The translations under genes were made by a program, and so were the position numbers. From DATFVJ01 sp963851085 (GTDB lineage Bacteria > Actinomycetota > Actinomycetes > Streptosporangiales > Streptosporangiaceae), in the NCBI GenBank assembly GCA_963851085.1, contig CAWKNX010000010.1:496001-560000 (forward strand): a DNA stretch of 64,000 bases, written 5' to 3'. Position 1 is the first letter of the stretch. Each line of letters begins with the position of its first letter. The notes under the pieces are model-generated. The model had not been told where the DNA came from, did no database searches, and was given only the letters and a program-made list of their open reading frames with translations. Positions 47,744 through 56,761 of the stretch are shown piece by piece.

Positions 47744-50700
47744 GCGGGGGTGTGGGTGATGCCGCCGTCTACCGCCCAGCCCAGCTCGCGCGCCTGCTCG
47801 GCCTGCCGGAGCCGACCACCGAGCAGGCGCGGGTTATCGGTGCGCCGCTGCGTCCCATGGTGGTCGCCGCCGGCGCTGGATCAGGCAAGAGCGAGACCAT
47901 GGCGGCGCGGGTCGTCTGGCTGGTGGCGAATGGCCTCGTCCGGCCGGAACGGGTGCTCGGCCTCACCTTCACGCGAAAGGCAGCGGCAGAACTCTCCGAA
48001 CGCGTAAGGAGCAGGCTCGACGGCTTGCGCGGTGCTGGCCTCGACTGGTCAGACGTGCGCCGGCCGGACGTGAACGGTGCGGATGCGGACCCCGCCGCCG
48101 TGATGGCCGGCCCGCCGAGCGGGGTTGGCAGCGCCGACGACGTGCTTGCCGGTGAGCCGACGGTATGCACCTACCACGCCTACGCCAGCCGTCTCATCGC
48201 CGATCACGCGTTGCGTGAGGCGCTCGAACCGTCGCTCCGCCTGATTGCACCTGCGGTGCAATGGCAGATCGCCGCCAAGGTGGTCGCGGGTTACGGCGGG
48301 CCCGTCGACAAGATTACGTGGACGCCAGGTTCCGTGACGGCCGCCGTGCTCGAACTGGCCGGCGAGATGGCGGAGCACCTGCGCAGCGGGGCCGAGGTCG
48401 TGACCGTGGGCGAGCGGCTCGCCGAGCAGGCCGCGGACTTGCCGGTGGGCCGGAACGGCCGGGTCGCCGCGACGGTGCAGAAGATCCTCGCCACCCAGCA
48501 GACCCGCGAGCAACTGCTGCCGATGGTCGCGGCCTTCGACGCGGCCAAGGCCGCCCGCGAGGTCATGGATTACGGCGATCAAATCCGCCTGGCGGCCACG
48601 ATCGCGGTTCGCCATGCTGCTGTGGGGGCGGCCGAGCGTGCCCGCTACCAGGTCGTGCTCCTCGACGAGTACCAGGACACCAGCCACGCGCAGCTTGTGC
48701 TGCTCCGGGCCCTGTTCTCGGGTGGCCACCCCGTGACCGCGGTCGGCGATCCGTGCCAGTCGATCTATGGCTGGCGGGGCGCGAGTGCGGGCAATCTGCG
48801 CAGGTTCCGTGTCGATTTCGCGACCGGGTCGGGCCGCGCGAAGACGCCTCAATTGGCCCCGCTGGCTCTGCTGTCCACGAGCTTCCGCAACAGCGAGCGG
48901 ATTCTGGATGTGGCCGCCGCGCTCCAGGCCGATCTGCGGGCAGAGGCGGCCGAGGTCCCGCGGCTCGTGCCGGCGCCTGATCGGGCCGGCCGGGGCATGA
49001 CCGCCTGCGCCCTGCTCCCCACCGCGGCCGGCGAGGCCGCCTGGATTGCCGAACGGCTGACGCAGTTGCTCGGCCTTCCCCCAGGTGTCGCGCCCGACGG
49101 GAGGCGCTGGCCGGACGGCCGCGACGGCCGGGTGCGCCCCTGCGACGTCGCTGTCCTGTGCCGCAAGAGGACGCAGTTTCCCGTTCTGCGCCGGGCCATG
49201 GAGGACAGCGGCATCCCCGTCGAAGTGGTCGGCCTCGGCGGCCTGCTGACCGTTCCCGAAGTCCAGGACGTCGTGGCGACGCTGCGGGTACTGCACGATC
49301 CTGCCGCGTCGGACGCGGTCGCGCGCCTGCTCACGGGGCCGCGCTGGCGGATCGGCCCGGCCGATCTCGTGGCCCTCGGCCGGCGTGCTCGTGAGCTCGC
49401 CCGCCAGGCCGGAGCCGGGCAACGCGGCGGGCAGGAGACCGCATCGCCGAAGCTGGCCCAGTCGGGACCCGTCGCCGACATAACGCCCGAGCCCGGCAGC
49501 CACTACGCCGGCGCCGCTGAACGTGCCAGCGGCAGTGGGCGTGCCAGCCAGCGTGAGCCGTTCGGTTCTGCTAGCCCGGGAGGGCGACCCCCCGGACCCC
49601 CCGGCTCTGCTAGCCCGGGAGGGCGACCCCCCGGACCCCCCGGCTCTGCTAGCCCGGGAGGGCGACCCCCCGGACCCCCCGGCTCTGCTAGCCCGGGAGG
49701 GCGACCCCCCGGACCCCCCGGCTCTGCTAGCCCGGGAGGGCGACCCCCCGGATCCCCCAGTGCGTCGGTTGATCCGGTGAGCGAAGCGATCGCCGATATG
49801 ACGGCTGAACCGGCCGGCCTCGTCGAAGCGCTCGATGATCTGGGCGACCCGTCCGCGTATTCCGGTGCGGGCCATGCCCGGCTTACCGTGCTCGCCAGCG
49901 AACTGCGCATGCTCCGCGGCCAGGTGGGGCAGCCACTGCCCGATCTCGTCCTCGAAGTCGAGCGGGCGCTTGGGTTGGACATCGAGGTGGCGGCGCGGCC
50001 AGGTGCCGACCCCGCCGCGGCGCGCGCGGACCTCGACGCGTTCGCGGACGCGGCGGACGCGTTCGCGGGCGACGAGGAGCAGCCGACGCTCGGCGCGTTC
50101 CTCAGTTACCTGATCGCGGCGGAGGCCGAGGAGTTCGGCCTGGAGGCGGGCCGGGTCGGGGAGACCGACAGCGTCAAGCTGATGACGGTGCACGCCGCCA
50201 AGGGACTGCAGTGGCCGGTGGTGTTCGTGCCGGGGCTGTGCGCGGGCGAGCGGGCCCAACTGTTCCCGGCCAAGCCCAGGGTCTCGACCCGGTGGACCGA
50301 CAACCCGCGCAAGCTGCCGTTCGTGCTGCGCGGTGACGCGGTCGACCTGCCGGGGCTGGCTGGCCTGGACGCCGCGGCTGTGGACGAGTTCACCAGCGCT
50401 GCCAAGGAGCGGGACCTGCGCGAGGAACGGCGCCTCGCGTACGTCGCCGCCACCAGGGCCGCGTTCTGGCTCGGATGCTCCGGCTACTGGTGGGGTGACG
50501 GGCTCGCGCCGCTCGGACCGTCGGTGTTCCTTTCTGAGGTACGGGCGGCGTGTGAGGACGGCGCGGGGCGGGTGTGGTCGTGGGCGCCCGCACCCGAGGA
50601 AGGCGCGGACAACCCGGTACTCGCCGACACGCCGGCGGCGCCGTGGCCGGCCGCCCCCGCTGGTCCGAGGTACGCGGCCACCGTGGCGGCTGCGGCGATG

Positions 50701-51570
50701 GTGGAACGCGAACTCGCCCTGCTCTCGTCCAGCGGATCGCGCGGTTCGCCCGCCGCGCGGCCTGCGGGGTCGCCCGTCGTGCCAGCCGTGTCGTCTCCGG
50801 GGTCGTCGCCGCCCGCCGATGATTCCACTGAACCCGCTGAGCCCGCTGGACTCGGCGCTGCCGACGAGGCCTTGGTCGCCGCCTGGGCGCGAGACGCCGC
50901 GTTGCTGCTGGCCGAACGGGCGGCGCGCCGCGCCCACGCGGCGATCCCGGTCGACCTGCCATCACGCCTGTCGGTTTCCTCGCTCGTAGCGCTGGCCGCC
51001 GATCCCGGCGAGTTCGCCCGCTGGGTGCGGCGGCCGATGCCCCGCCCGCCCGCTCCGCAGGCCCGCCGTGGCACGGCCTTCCACCGCTGGCTCGAAGCCA
51101 GGTTCGGCCAGCAGCATCTGATCGATCCCGATGATCTCCCCGGCGCGGCCGACGAGGGGGCGGAGGCCGCTGATGCCGAACTCGCCGTACTGCGTGCCTG
51201 CTTCGAGGCCGGTGAGTGGGCATCCCGCGTGCCGACCGAGGTCGAGGTGCCGTTCGAGACGCTGATCGGCGACCGGTTGGTGCGTGGCAGGATCGACGCG
51301 GTCTTCGCGGACGCCCGCGACGGCATCTTCGACGTGGTGGACTGGAAGACAGGCCGGCCCGCGCGGACCGACGCCGAGGGCCGCGCGGTCGCCGTCCAGT
51401 TGGCGGCCTACCGGCTCGCCTGGGCGGGGCTGGCCGGCGTGCCGCCGGGGCGTGTGCGGGCCGCGTTCTACTACGTCCGCGAGGACCTGACGGTCCGCCC
51501 GGCAGACGTCCTCGACGCAGCGGGCCTCGAAGCCCTGATCACCAGCGTTCCGCCGGCCGGCGTGGCCTGA
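47740..51570 (+). CDS. adnB: AdnB-like helicase-nuclease subunit with inserted repeat
   Basis: 1276 residues, larger than I expect for AdnB (about 1100). Helicase motifs: VAAGAGSGKSETM (I), LLDEYQDTSHAQ (II), VGDPCQSIYGWRG (III), MTVHAAKGLQWPVVFVP (V) and YVAATRAAFWL (VI). The nuclease motif is GIFDVVDWKTGRP near the C-terminus. The extra length is largely one disordered insertion around residues 590-680, containing five tandem GSASPGGRPPGPP units encoded by the 39-bp repeat at 49564-49757, and a Pro/Ser-rich linker near 1005. Both insertions lie between domains. GTG 47740 overlaps adnA as GTGA. Confidence 0.92.
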   Translation: MSGGVGDAAVYRPAQLARLLGLPEPTTEQARVIGAPLRPMVVAAGAGSGKSETMAARVVWLVANGLVRPERVLGLTFTRKAAAELSERVRSRLDGLRGAGLDWSDVRRPDVNGADADPAAVMAGPPSGVGSADDVLAGEPTVCTYHAYASRLIADHALREALEPSLRLIAPAVQWQIAAKVVAGYGGPVDKITWTPGSVTAAVLELAGEMAEHLRSGAEVVTVGERLAEQAADLPVGRNGRVAATVQKILATQQTREQLLPMVAAFDAAKAAREVMDYGDQIRLAATIAVRHAAVGAAERARYQVVLLDEYQDTSHAQLVLLRALFSGGHPVTAVGDPCQSIYGWRGASAGNLRRFRVDFATGSGRAKTPQLAPLALLSTSFRNSERILDVAAALQADLRAEAAEVPRLVPAPDRAGRGMTACALLPTAAGEAAWIAERLTQLLGLPPGVAPDGRRWPDGRDGRVRPCDVAVLCRKRTQFPVLRRAMEDSGIPVEVVGLGGLLTVPEVQDVVATLRVLHDPAASDAVARLLTGPRWRIGPADLVALGRRARELARQAGAGQRGGQETASPKLAQSGPVADITPEPGSHYAGAAERASGSGRASQREPFGSASPGGRPPGPPGSASPGGRPPGPPGSASPGGRPPGPPGSASPGGRPPGPPGSASPGGRPPGSPSASVDPVSEAIADMTAEPAGLVEALDDLGDPSAYSGAGHARLTVLASELRMLRGQVGQPLPDLVLEVERALGLDIEVAARPGADPAAARADLDAFADAADAFAGDEEQPTLGAFLSYLIAAEAEEFGLEAGRVGETDSVKLMTVHAAKGLQWPVVFVPGLCAGERAQLFPAKPRVSTRWTDNPRKLPFVLRGDAVDLPGLAGLDAAAVDEFTSAAKERDLREERRLAYVAATRAAFWLGCSGYWWGDGLAPLGPSVFLSEVRAACEDGAGRVWSWAPAPEEGADNPVLADTPAAPWPAAPAGPRYAATVAAAAMVERELALLSSSGSRGSPAARPAGSPVVPAVSSPGSSPPADDSTEPAEPAGLGAADEALVAAWARDAALLLAERAARRAHAAIPVDLPSRLSVSSLVALAADPGEFARWVRRPMPRPPAPQARRGTAFHRWLEARFGQQHLIDPDDLPGAADEGAEAADAELAVLRACFEAGEWASRVPTEVEVPFETLIGDRLVRGRIDAVFADARDGIFDVVDWKTGRPARTDAEGRAVAVQLAAYRLAWAGLAGVPPGRVRAAFYYVREDLTVRPADVLDAAGLEALITSVPPAGVA
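49564..49757. repeat. 39-bp tandem repeat (five units) in adnB
   Basis: Units start at 49564, 49603, 49642, 49681 and 49720. Each is 13 codons, so frame is kept. On the reverse strand the unit contains GGGGGGTCGCCCTCCCGGG followed by CTAGCAGAGCC, clearly related to the 55.3-kb intergenic array and the dehydrogenase insertion. Confidence 0.95.
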
Positions 51571-51633
51571 TGCGCTGTCGCCGTGCCGCCCGCGGCCAGC
51601 GGCGGGGCGCTGGCCCATTGCAACGGCCTTGCC

Positions 51634-51690
51634 TTCATGATCGCGGTAACTCTTCTGCGGATGCTTCGAAAAAGTTACCGCGATCATGAA
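51634..51690. repeat. 57-bp palindromic repeat, copy 3
   Basis: The perfect arms are 18 bases (51634-51651 and 51673-51690), identical to those of copies 1 and 2. The inner part on the right (ATGCTTCGAAAAAG) equals copy 1 while the left inner arm has diverged. It lies 63 bases after adnB. Confidence 0.85.
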
Positions 51691-51758
51691 ACCACCCGCT
51701 ACGGGCCGCAACGGGGCCCCACGCCGTGCACTCAGGCGCGTGGAGAAAGGACGCGGAC

Positions 51759-52091
51759 ATGACCGCAATTGATCTTGGCAGCGACTCGGGCACCTGGCCA
51801 GCGGGTGTTTTCGTGCACCTGGCCATCAAGTACTCCAAGCCGGAGCACGTCGCCGACAACATCGCGTCGATGCGGCGCGTCGCTGACGCTGCTCAGGGCG
51901 CACCCGGCCTGATCGGGATCGGGCCATGGCGAGATGCCCGCAGTGGCCGGGTCATCGGGCTCTCGCTGTGGGAGTCGAAGGAGGCGTTCGAGTCGGCGAT
52001 GCGGAGTGTCTTCGCGTCGCTGCCCGACCTTGACCCGGACGGTGAGTGGGACGAGCGCCCGCCGGACAGCTTCCATCTCACGCCCGCGTAA
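51759..52091 (+). CDS. Small ABM-like (dimeric alpha/beta barrel) protein
   Basis: 110 residues with the pattern of an antibiotic-biosynthesis-monooxygenase/stress-responsive barrel: VFVHLAIKYSKPEHVADNIASM, then GLIGIGPWRDARSGRVIGLSLWESKEAFESAM (shown in parts). No catalytic residues can be assigned. ATG 51759 has GGAGAAAGG at 51742-51750. It is a lone gene between adnB and the peptidase. Confidence 0.65.
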   Translation: MTAIDLGSDSGTWPAGVFVHLAIKYSKPEHVADNIASMRRVADAAQGAPGLIGIGPWRDARSGRVIGLSLWESKEAFESAMRSVFASLPDLDPDGEWDERPPDSFHLTPA

Positions 52092-52261
52092 CCGCCGGTT
52101 ACCACAGCTGCCGCTTGGGAAGCAGGACGGGCCGCCCCGACGATCCGGTGGCCGGGCAGGTCGGCCGGGGCGGCTCGTTTTGCCGGGCGGCGGGACCGGT
52201 CGTTGCCATTCCCACATCCTGCCCGCCGCGAGCACTGTGGTCCTGAGTAGAGATACTCAAT

Positions 52262-52293
52262 CGGGCGGTACGCCGCCGGCGGCGTACCGCCCG
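52262..52293. promoter_or_regulatory. Perfect 32-bp palindrome upstream of the M20 peptidase
   Basis: GGGCGGTACGCCGCC and its exact complement abut with no loop, plus one extra pair outside. It ends 27 bases before ATG 52321. A shorter inverted repeat GAGTA-GAGA-TACTC lies just upstream at 52245-52258. Operator or transcript hairpin cannot be told apart. Confidence 0.55.
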
Positions 52294-52320
52294 GGCGCGA
52301 GACGAGGAGGCAGTGCGATC

Positions 52321-53772
52321 ATGGACGCGCGGGGTTATGTCGAGGCCAACGCGGCCGAGTTCTTCGCGGCTCTCAAAGACTGGCTGGCGATCCCGTCGAT
52401 TTCGGCGGATCCGGCGCACCATGCCGACGTCGCACGGTCCGCGGATTGGCTGGCTGGGTACCTGCGGCAGATCGGCTTCCCGATCGTGGAAGTGTGGCCC
52501 ACAGGTGAGGCAGGCGCGCCCGGCCTGCCCGCCTTGTACGCGGAGTGGCCCGCGGATCAGGGATCCGAGGGTGAGCCCGCGCCGGCCGTTCTGGTCTACG
52601 GGCATCACGACGTCCAGCCCGTGCAGCCGCTGGACGAGTGGGAGTCCGATCCGTTCACCCCGGTCGAGCGCGGACAGCAGCTCCTCGGCCGCGGCGCGTC
52701 GGATGACAAGGGGCAGATCCTGTTCCACGCGCTTGGCGTGCGGGCCTGCCTCGCCGCGTCGCCTGACGGCAGCAGGCAGACGCCGCCGGTTACGCTCAAG
52801 CTGCTCATCGAAGGCGAGGAGGAGTCGGGCTCGCCGAACTTCGCCGGGCTGCTCCGCCTCCACCGCGACCGTCTCGCCTGCGACGTGATCGTCGTGAGCG
52901 ACACGACCATGTGGGCAGCGGATGTCCCGTCGATGTGCACCGGCATGCGCGGCATGATCGACGCCCAGATCGACTTCTACGGGCCGGACACCGACCTGCA
53001 CTCCGGTTCGTTCGGTGGTGCGGTTCCGAACCCGCTGCACGCGATGGCGGCGTTGCTCGCGGGCCTGCATGACGAGCACGGACGGGTCATGCTGCCTGGT
53101 TTCTACGACAAGGTGGCCCAGCTGTCGGCTGAGGAACGTGAACTGCTCGCCCGGCTGCCGTTCGACGAGGAGGAATGGCTCGCCATGGCGGGACACAGCC
53201 GGGCGGCCGCGGGTGAGACCGGCTACTCCACGCTGGAGCGTGTCTGGGCACGCCCGACCGCGGAGATCAACGGCATGTGGGGCGGGCACACCGGGCCAGG
53301 GCCAAAGACGATCATCCCGCGTGAGGCGCACGCCAAGGTGTCGATGCGGCTCGTGGCCTACCAGGAACTGGAGGATGCCCGGGCCGCGTTGCGCGAGTAC
53401 GTCGCCGCGAACACGCCGCAGGGGATCGCGGCGCGGGTGACATTCAGCGGGCCCGGGGTGCGGCCGTGCTTCTCCGATATCGGCTCACCCGCAGTGCGGG
53501 CCGCACGCGGCGCGATGCAGCGGGCATTCGCTAAAGAGGTGCTTTTCACCAGGGAGGGCGGCAGCGGGCCCGAGGCCGACCTCGCGGGCATTCTCGGTGC
53601 GCCGCTGGTGTTCATGGCGGTTGCGCTGGATTCCGATCGCATCCACGCCCCGAACGAAAAGGTCGAGATGCCGCTCCTGCTGAAGGGCGCTGAGGCTGCC
53701 GCCTACCTGTGGCAGGAACTTGCTGCCCTCGGCAAGGCTGGTCTGGCCTGCGGGGCGGGCGGCGATCAATGA
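52321..53772 (+). CDS. M20 family metallodipeptidase
   Basis: 483 residues. VLVYGHHDVQPV (first zinc His and Asp), RGASDDKGQILFH (bridging Asp), LIEGEEESGSPN (catalytic and zinc Glu) and DLHSGSFGGAVPNP (dimerisation-domain His) are all present, with the C-terminal His in DSDRIHAPNEKV. It is the carnosinase/CPG2-like group that cleaves dipeptides in the cytoplasm. Length is normal for the family. It starts at ATG 52321, shortly after the palindrome. Confidence 0.92.
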   Translation: MDARGYVEANAAEFFAALKDWLAIPSISADPAHHADVARSADWLAGYLRQIGFPIVEVWPTGEAGAPGLPALYAEWPADQGSEGEPAPAVLVYGHHDVQPVQPLDEWESDPFTPVERGQQLLGRGASDDKGQILFHALGVRACLAASPDGSRQTPPVTLKLLIEGEEESGSPNFAGLLRLHRDRLACDVIVVSDTTMWAADVPSMCTGMRGMIDAQIDFYGPDTDLHSGSFGGAVPNPLHAMAALLAGLHDEHGRVMLPGFYDKVAQLSAEERELLARLPFDEEEWLAMAGHSRAAAGETGYSTLERVWARPTAEINGMWGGHTGPGPKTIIPREAHAKVSMRLVAYQELEDARAALREYVAANTPQGIAARVTFSGPGVRPCFSDIGSPAVRAARGAMQRAFAKEVLFTREGGSGPEADLAGILGAPLVFMAVALDSDRIHAPNEKVEMPLLLKGAEAAAYLWQELAALGKAGLACGAGGDQ

Positions 53773-53868
53773 GCGGGCCAATATGTGGCTTGGCCGTGCG
53801 CTGGTGAGCGGGCGTATGGCGGACGGGCCGATGGGCGAGCCTGGTGAGCGGGACCTGGCGGTGGCCTG

Positions 53869-55170
53869 GTGAGCCAAGATGACGGCGTCATGAGACTCGG
53901 GCGGCTCGCCCTCGCCCGTGGCCAGTTGGACCGGGTCGCGCACAGCCGGCAGGACGCCCGGTGGCTCGCAGACGCGTGGGCAGATCCACGGACGCGCGTG
54001 CTCGTCGTCGAGGATGGGCAGGCCCTGGTGCGGTTCTCCGCCGCGGGCGACGGCGCCAGGGGCAGCGACAGCGGGGCCGCGGGCGGCGACGGCGGGGCCG
54101 GGGGCGGCGATGGCGGGGCGGGGGGTAGCGACGGCGGGGCAGGGGCGGCGACGGCGGGGCCGGGGGCGGCGACAGCGGGGCCGGGGGTGGCGACAGGCGG
54201 GGCCGGGGGTGGCGATGGCGGCGCCGGGAGTGGCGACGGCCTACCCGGTGAGGGCGGTTCCGTCGGCGCCGGTCAGCCAGCAGGTGACGGCGCGTCAGTG
54301 GATAGCCGCGGGTCGGTGGCTGCCGGCCGCGCCGAGCTGGTTCTGGTGCCGCCCGCCGAGGCGCCTGACGGCGATCGGATACTTCTCGGCGTGGATGCGG
54401 CGGGCGTCGTGTATTTCGCCGTACTCGGCCGGCTTCCCGATGCGGGGCCGTTTTCCGGCCAAGCCCAGGATTCTCTTACCGGCGGGAATCCCGGCCCCGG
54501 CCAGGTGCCCGCCGCGGTTCACGTCCGCGCCGCCGGCGTGATGCGCGCCGGGCTACGTCAGGTCGGCGCGCTGCTGGGTGACAGGGACGCGGGTTTGCTC
54601 ACCCACGCGGTCGCCCTCGCGAACTGGCATGCCGCACACCCCCACTGCCCACGATGCGGTGCCCGGACCCGGCTGGCTACGGCCGGTCACACCCGGGTGT
54701 GCCCGCGGGACGGCAGCGAGCACTTTCCGCGCGTGGATCCGGCGGTGATCATGCTTGTGCTCGACTCGGCCGGCCGCTGTCTGCTGGCCAGGAACCGGAA
54801 CTGGCCGCAGAAACGGGTGTCGATCCTGGCCGGTTTCGTGGAACCTGGGGAGTCGGTCGAGCAGGCGGTGGCCCGCGAGGTGCGTGAGGAGGTGGGCATC
54901 TCGGTCGGTGAGTTCCGCTATCTCGGCAGCCAGCCGTGGCCGCTGCCGCAAAGCCTCATGCTGGGCTATTCCGCACAGGCCATCGACGACGGGCGCGGCG
55001 ATCAGCAAATCCGCGTCGATGACGATGAGATCGTCGAAGCGCGCTGGTACGGGCGCGAGGACTTGCGAGCCGCGATCGAGTCCGGTGAGATCCTGCTGCC
55101 GCCGCCCGTCTCGATCGCTCACCGGATCATCGAGGCATGGTACGGGGCACCGCTTCCCGGCCGCTGGTGA
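53869..55170 (+). CDS. nudC: NudC: NAD(H) diphosphatase with low-complexity insertion
   Basis: 433 residues. The zinc ribbon is HCPRCGARTRL...HTRVCPRDGSEHFPR, the Nudix box GFVEPGESVEQAVAREVREEVGI (in parts GFVEPGES and REVREEVGI), and the NAD-specific motif SQPWPLPQSLM follows. It hydrolyses NAD(H) and can remove NAD caps from RNA. The N-terminal domain is split around residues 60-125 by a Gly/Asp/Ala-rich stretch of GGDGGAG-type repeats, making the protein about 100 residues longer than usual. The start is GTG 53869, with ATG 53890 possible. It sits between the peptidase and LLM genes in the conserved nudC-mrx1-uvrD2 block. Confidence 0.92.
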   Translation: MSQDDGVMRLGRLALARGQLDRVAHSRQDARWLADAWADPRTRVLVVEDGQALVRFSAAGDGARGSDSGAAGGDGGAGGGDGGAGGSDGGAGAATAGPGAATAGPGVATGGAGGGDGGAGSGDGLPGEGGSVGAGQPAGDGASVDSRGSVAAGRAELVLVPPAEAPDGDRILLGVDAAGVVYFAVLGRLPDAGPFSGQAQDSLTGGNPGPGQVPAAVHVRAAGVMRAGLRQVGALLGDRDAGLLTHAVALANWHAAHPHCPRCGARTRLATAGHTRVCPRDGSEHFPRVDPAVIMLVLDSAGRCLLARNRNWPQKRVSILAGFVEPGESVEQAVAREVREEVGISVGEFRYLGSQPWPLPQSLMLGYSAQAIDDGRGDQQIRVDDDEIVEARWYGREDLRAAIESGEILLPPPVSIAHRIIEAWYGAPLPGRW

Positions 55171-55268
55171 GCGCCGGTGGCCGCTATCCACGCGGTACGC
55201 GGGCGGCGCAGCGGATGGCTCAGCGCACGGAATGCGCACGGCTGCCCGGTGCTTTGCACTCGCAGGAG

Positions 55269-55405
55269 GTTCCGGGGGTCGCCCCCCCGGGCTGGCACAG
55301 TCGCCCGGCTCGCGGGGGTTCCGGGGTCGTCCCCCCGGGCTGGCACAGTCACCCGGCTCGCGGGGGTTCCGGGGGTCGTCCCCCCGGGCTGGCACAGTCA
55401 CCCGG
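55269..55405. repeat. 48/49-bp tandem repeat, 2.8 copies (GC-rich dispersed element)
   Basis: Units start at 55269, 55318 and 55366, each GTTCCGGGGGTCGTCCCCCC then GGGCTGGCACAGTCACCCGG. The inner GGGGGTCGTCCCCCCGGG is self-complementary. The array fills the space between the convergent nudC and LLM genes and touches the last codons of the LLM gene. Confidence 0.9.
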
Positions 55406-56372
55406 CCTGCCCCAGATCCCTGACGGCTTGCGCGACGTCCACCCCAGGTGCAGGAATGATCATGATGACCGGGGTGTCGAGGCCGTGCGCGTGGTACTCG
55501 GCGATGCGCTCACGGCACGCCTGCGGTGTGCCATGCACGATCAGTTCGTCGACCACCTTGTCTGTGACCTCGGCGGTTGCCCGCTTGCGGTCGCCCGATG
55601 CCCACGCGGCCTGCACCGGCGCGAGCGCATCCCCCCTGCCGAGCCAGGAGTGGAACGCGGCGTAGACCGGCACGGTGAGGTAGCTGGCGATCAGGCGCCG
55701 CCCGATGCCGCGCGCGATCTCCGGGTCCGGGGTGGGACACACGAACACGCGGGCAATCAATTCGGTGCCCGGGCCCGCCGCGTCGCGTACCTGCCGCACG
55801 TCGGCCGGGGAGAGCCAGTTCGTGATGACACCGTCGGCCTCGGCTGCGGCCAGTTTGATCATTCCAGGGCGAAGCGCGGCAAGCGCGAGCGAGGGCGGAG
55901 AAGACAGCGGCAGGTCGAGCCGGAACCCGCGCACGGCGAAGGTCTCGTATTCCCCGGTCACCTTCTCGCCCGCGAGCGCGGCCCGCAGGAACCGGAGTGT
56001 GTCGCGCGCGCGCTGGTAGGGTTTTTCGAGCGGGATTCCATTCCAGTGCTCGACCACCGCGGGCGACGAGGTCCCGATTCCCAGGACGAAACGGCCCGGC
56101 GCAAGGCTTTCCATTGTCGCCGCGCTCATCGCGAGCAGGGCAGGGCCGCGCGTGTAGATCGGCGCAATCGCAGTGCCGAGCCGCAGGTCGGGCGCCCACT
56201 GGCTGGCCAGCGCCAATGGCGTGAAGGCGTCGGCGGCGTTGACCTCGGCCGACCACGCGTCCGTGTAGCCGAGGTCGCTGAGCCCGGCCACGATGTCACG
56301 CTGCTCGGCGATCGGTATCTGATGCAGAGGCAGGGTCATGCCCCAGCGCTTCATACCCTCGGTCGCTGCCAT
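55398..56372 (-). CDS. LLM-class F420-dependent oxidoreductase
   Basis: 324 residues of the luciferase-like TIM-barrel: MTLPLHQIPIAEQ, DLGYTDAWSAEVNAADAFTPL, LRLGTAIAPIYTRGP and FVLGIGTSSPAVVEHWNG are characteristic of actinobacterial F420 enzymes. Substrate is unknown. ATG 56372 has AGGGGA seven bases upstream. Its C-terminus (RDLGQAG) runs into the GC-rich repeat array, so the array may once have lain within or displaced the original end. Confidence 0.88.
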   Translation of the reverse strand: MAATEGMKRWGMTLPLHQIPIAEQRDIVAGLSDLGYTDAWSAEVNAADAFTPLALASQWAPDLRLGTAIAPIYTRGPALLAMSAATMESLAPGRFVLGIGTSSPAVVEHWNGIPLEKPYQRARDTLRFLRAALAGEKVTGEYETFAVRGFRLDLPLSSPPSLALAALRPGMIKLAAAEADGVITNWLSPADVRQVRDAAGPGTELIARVFVCPTPDPEIARGIGRRLIASYLTVPVYAAFHSWLGRGDALAPVQAAWASGDRKRATAEVTDKVVDELIVHGTPQACRERIAEYHAHGLDTPVIMIIPAPGVDVAQAVRDLGQAG

Positions 56373-56761
56373 GCCGGTTCCCCTTCGCGCGCCCACGATG
56401 CCGCGATTTCCGCGGCCCTGGCCGCGCTGCGATGCCCGGGTCTGATGGAGCTCCCGATCCTACGGCCGATGCAGCTACCGCATCCCGGATGGGTCGGCCG
56501 CCCCGGTGGCATTCGCGCTTGGACGCCACGGCGTCGGCGCTGAAGGCCCGCGCCGACCTGGCCTCAGCCCCGCTGATCGTCAGTCGCAACGACAGCAGTG
56601 GCCCGTTGCTGCTGCTCTCGCCGGGTCTCCTGGCGGTGCCGCGGCGTCATACCGCGCCCTCCGTAGGCCCGGCCGGCGGTGACCTCCACCGGGCGGCGAC
56701 GCCGGCCGGCACGATGAATGAAGCTCGTCCGGCTGCTGGGGGTGCCCGATATGGTTGCGCC
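56373..56761. other. Divergent intergenic region
   Basis: 389 bases between the divergent LLM and small-protein genes. The frame of the small protein is open upstream to 56432, but the residues are low-complexity and no Shine-Dalgarno precedes earlier starts. I see no further gene. Confidence 0.45.

Noticed and set aside
49564..49757. Regular repeats resembling a CRISPR array
   Set aside because: The units abut with no unique spacers and are in frame within adnB; no cas genes are present.
48049..50937. Open reverse frame of 962 codons opposite adnB
   Set aside because: A shadow frame caused by high GC; the forward strand has complete helicase-nuclease motifs and the reverse product shows none.
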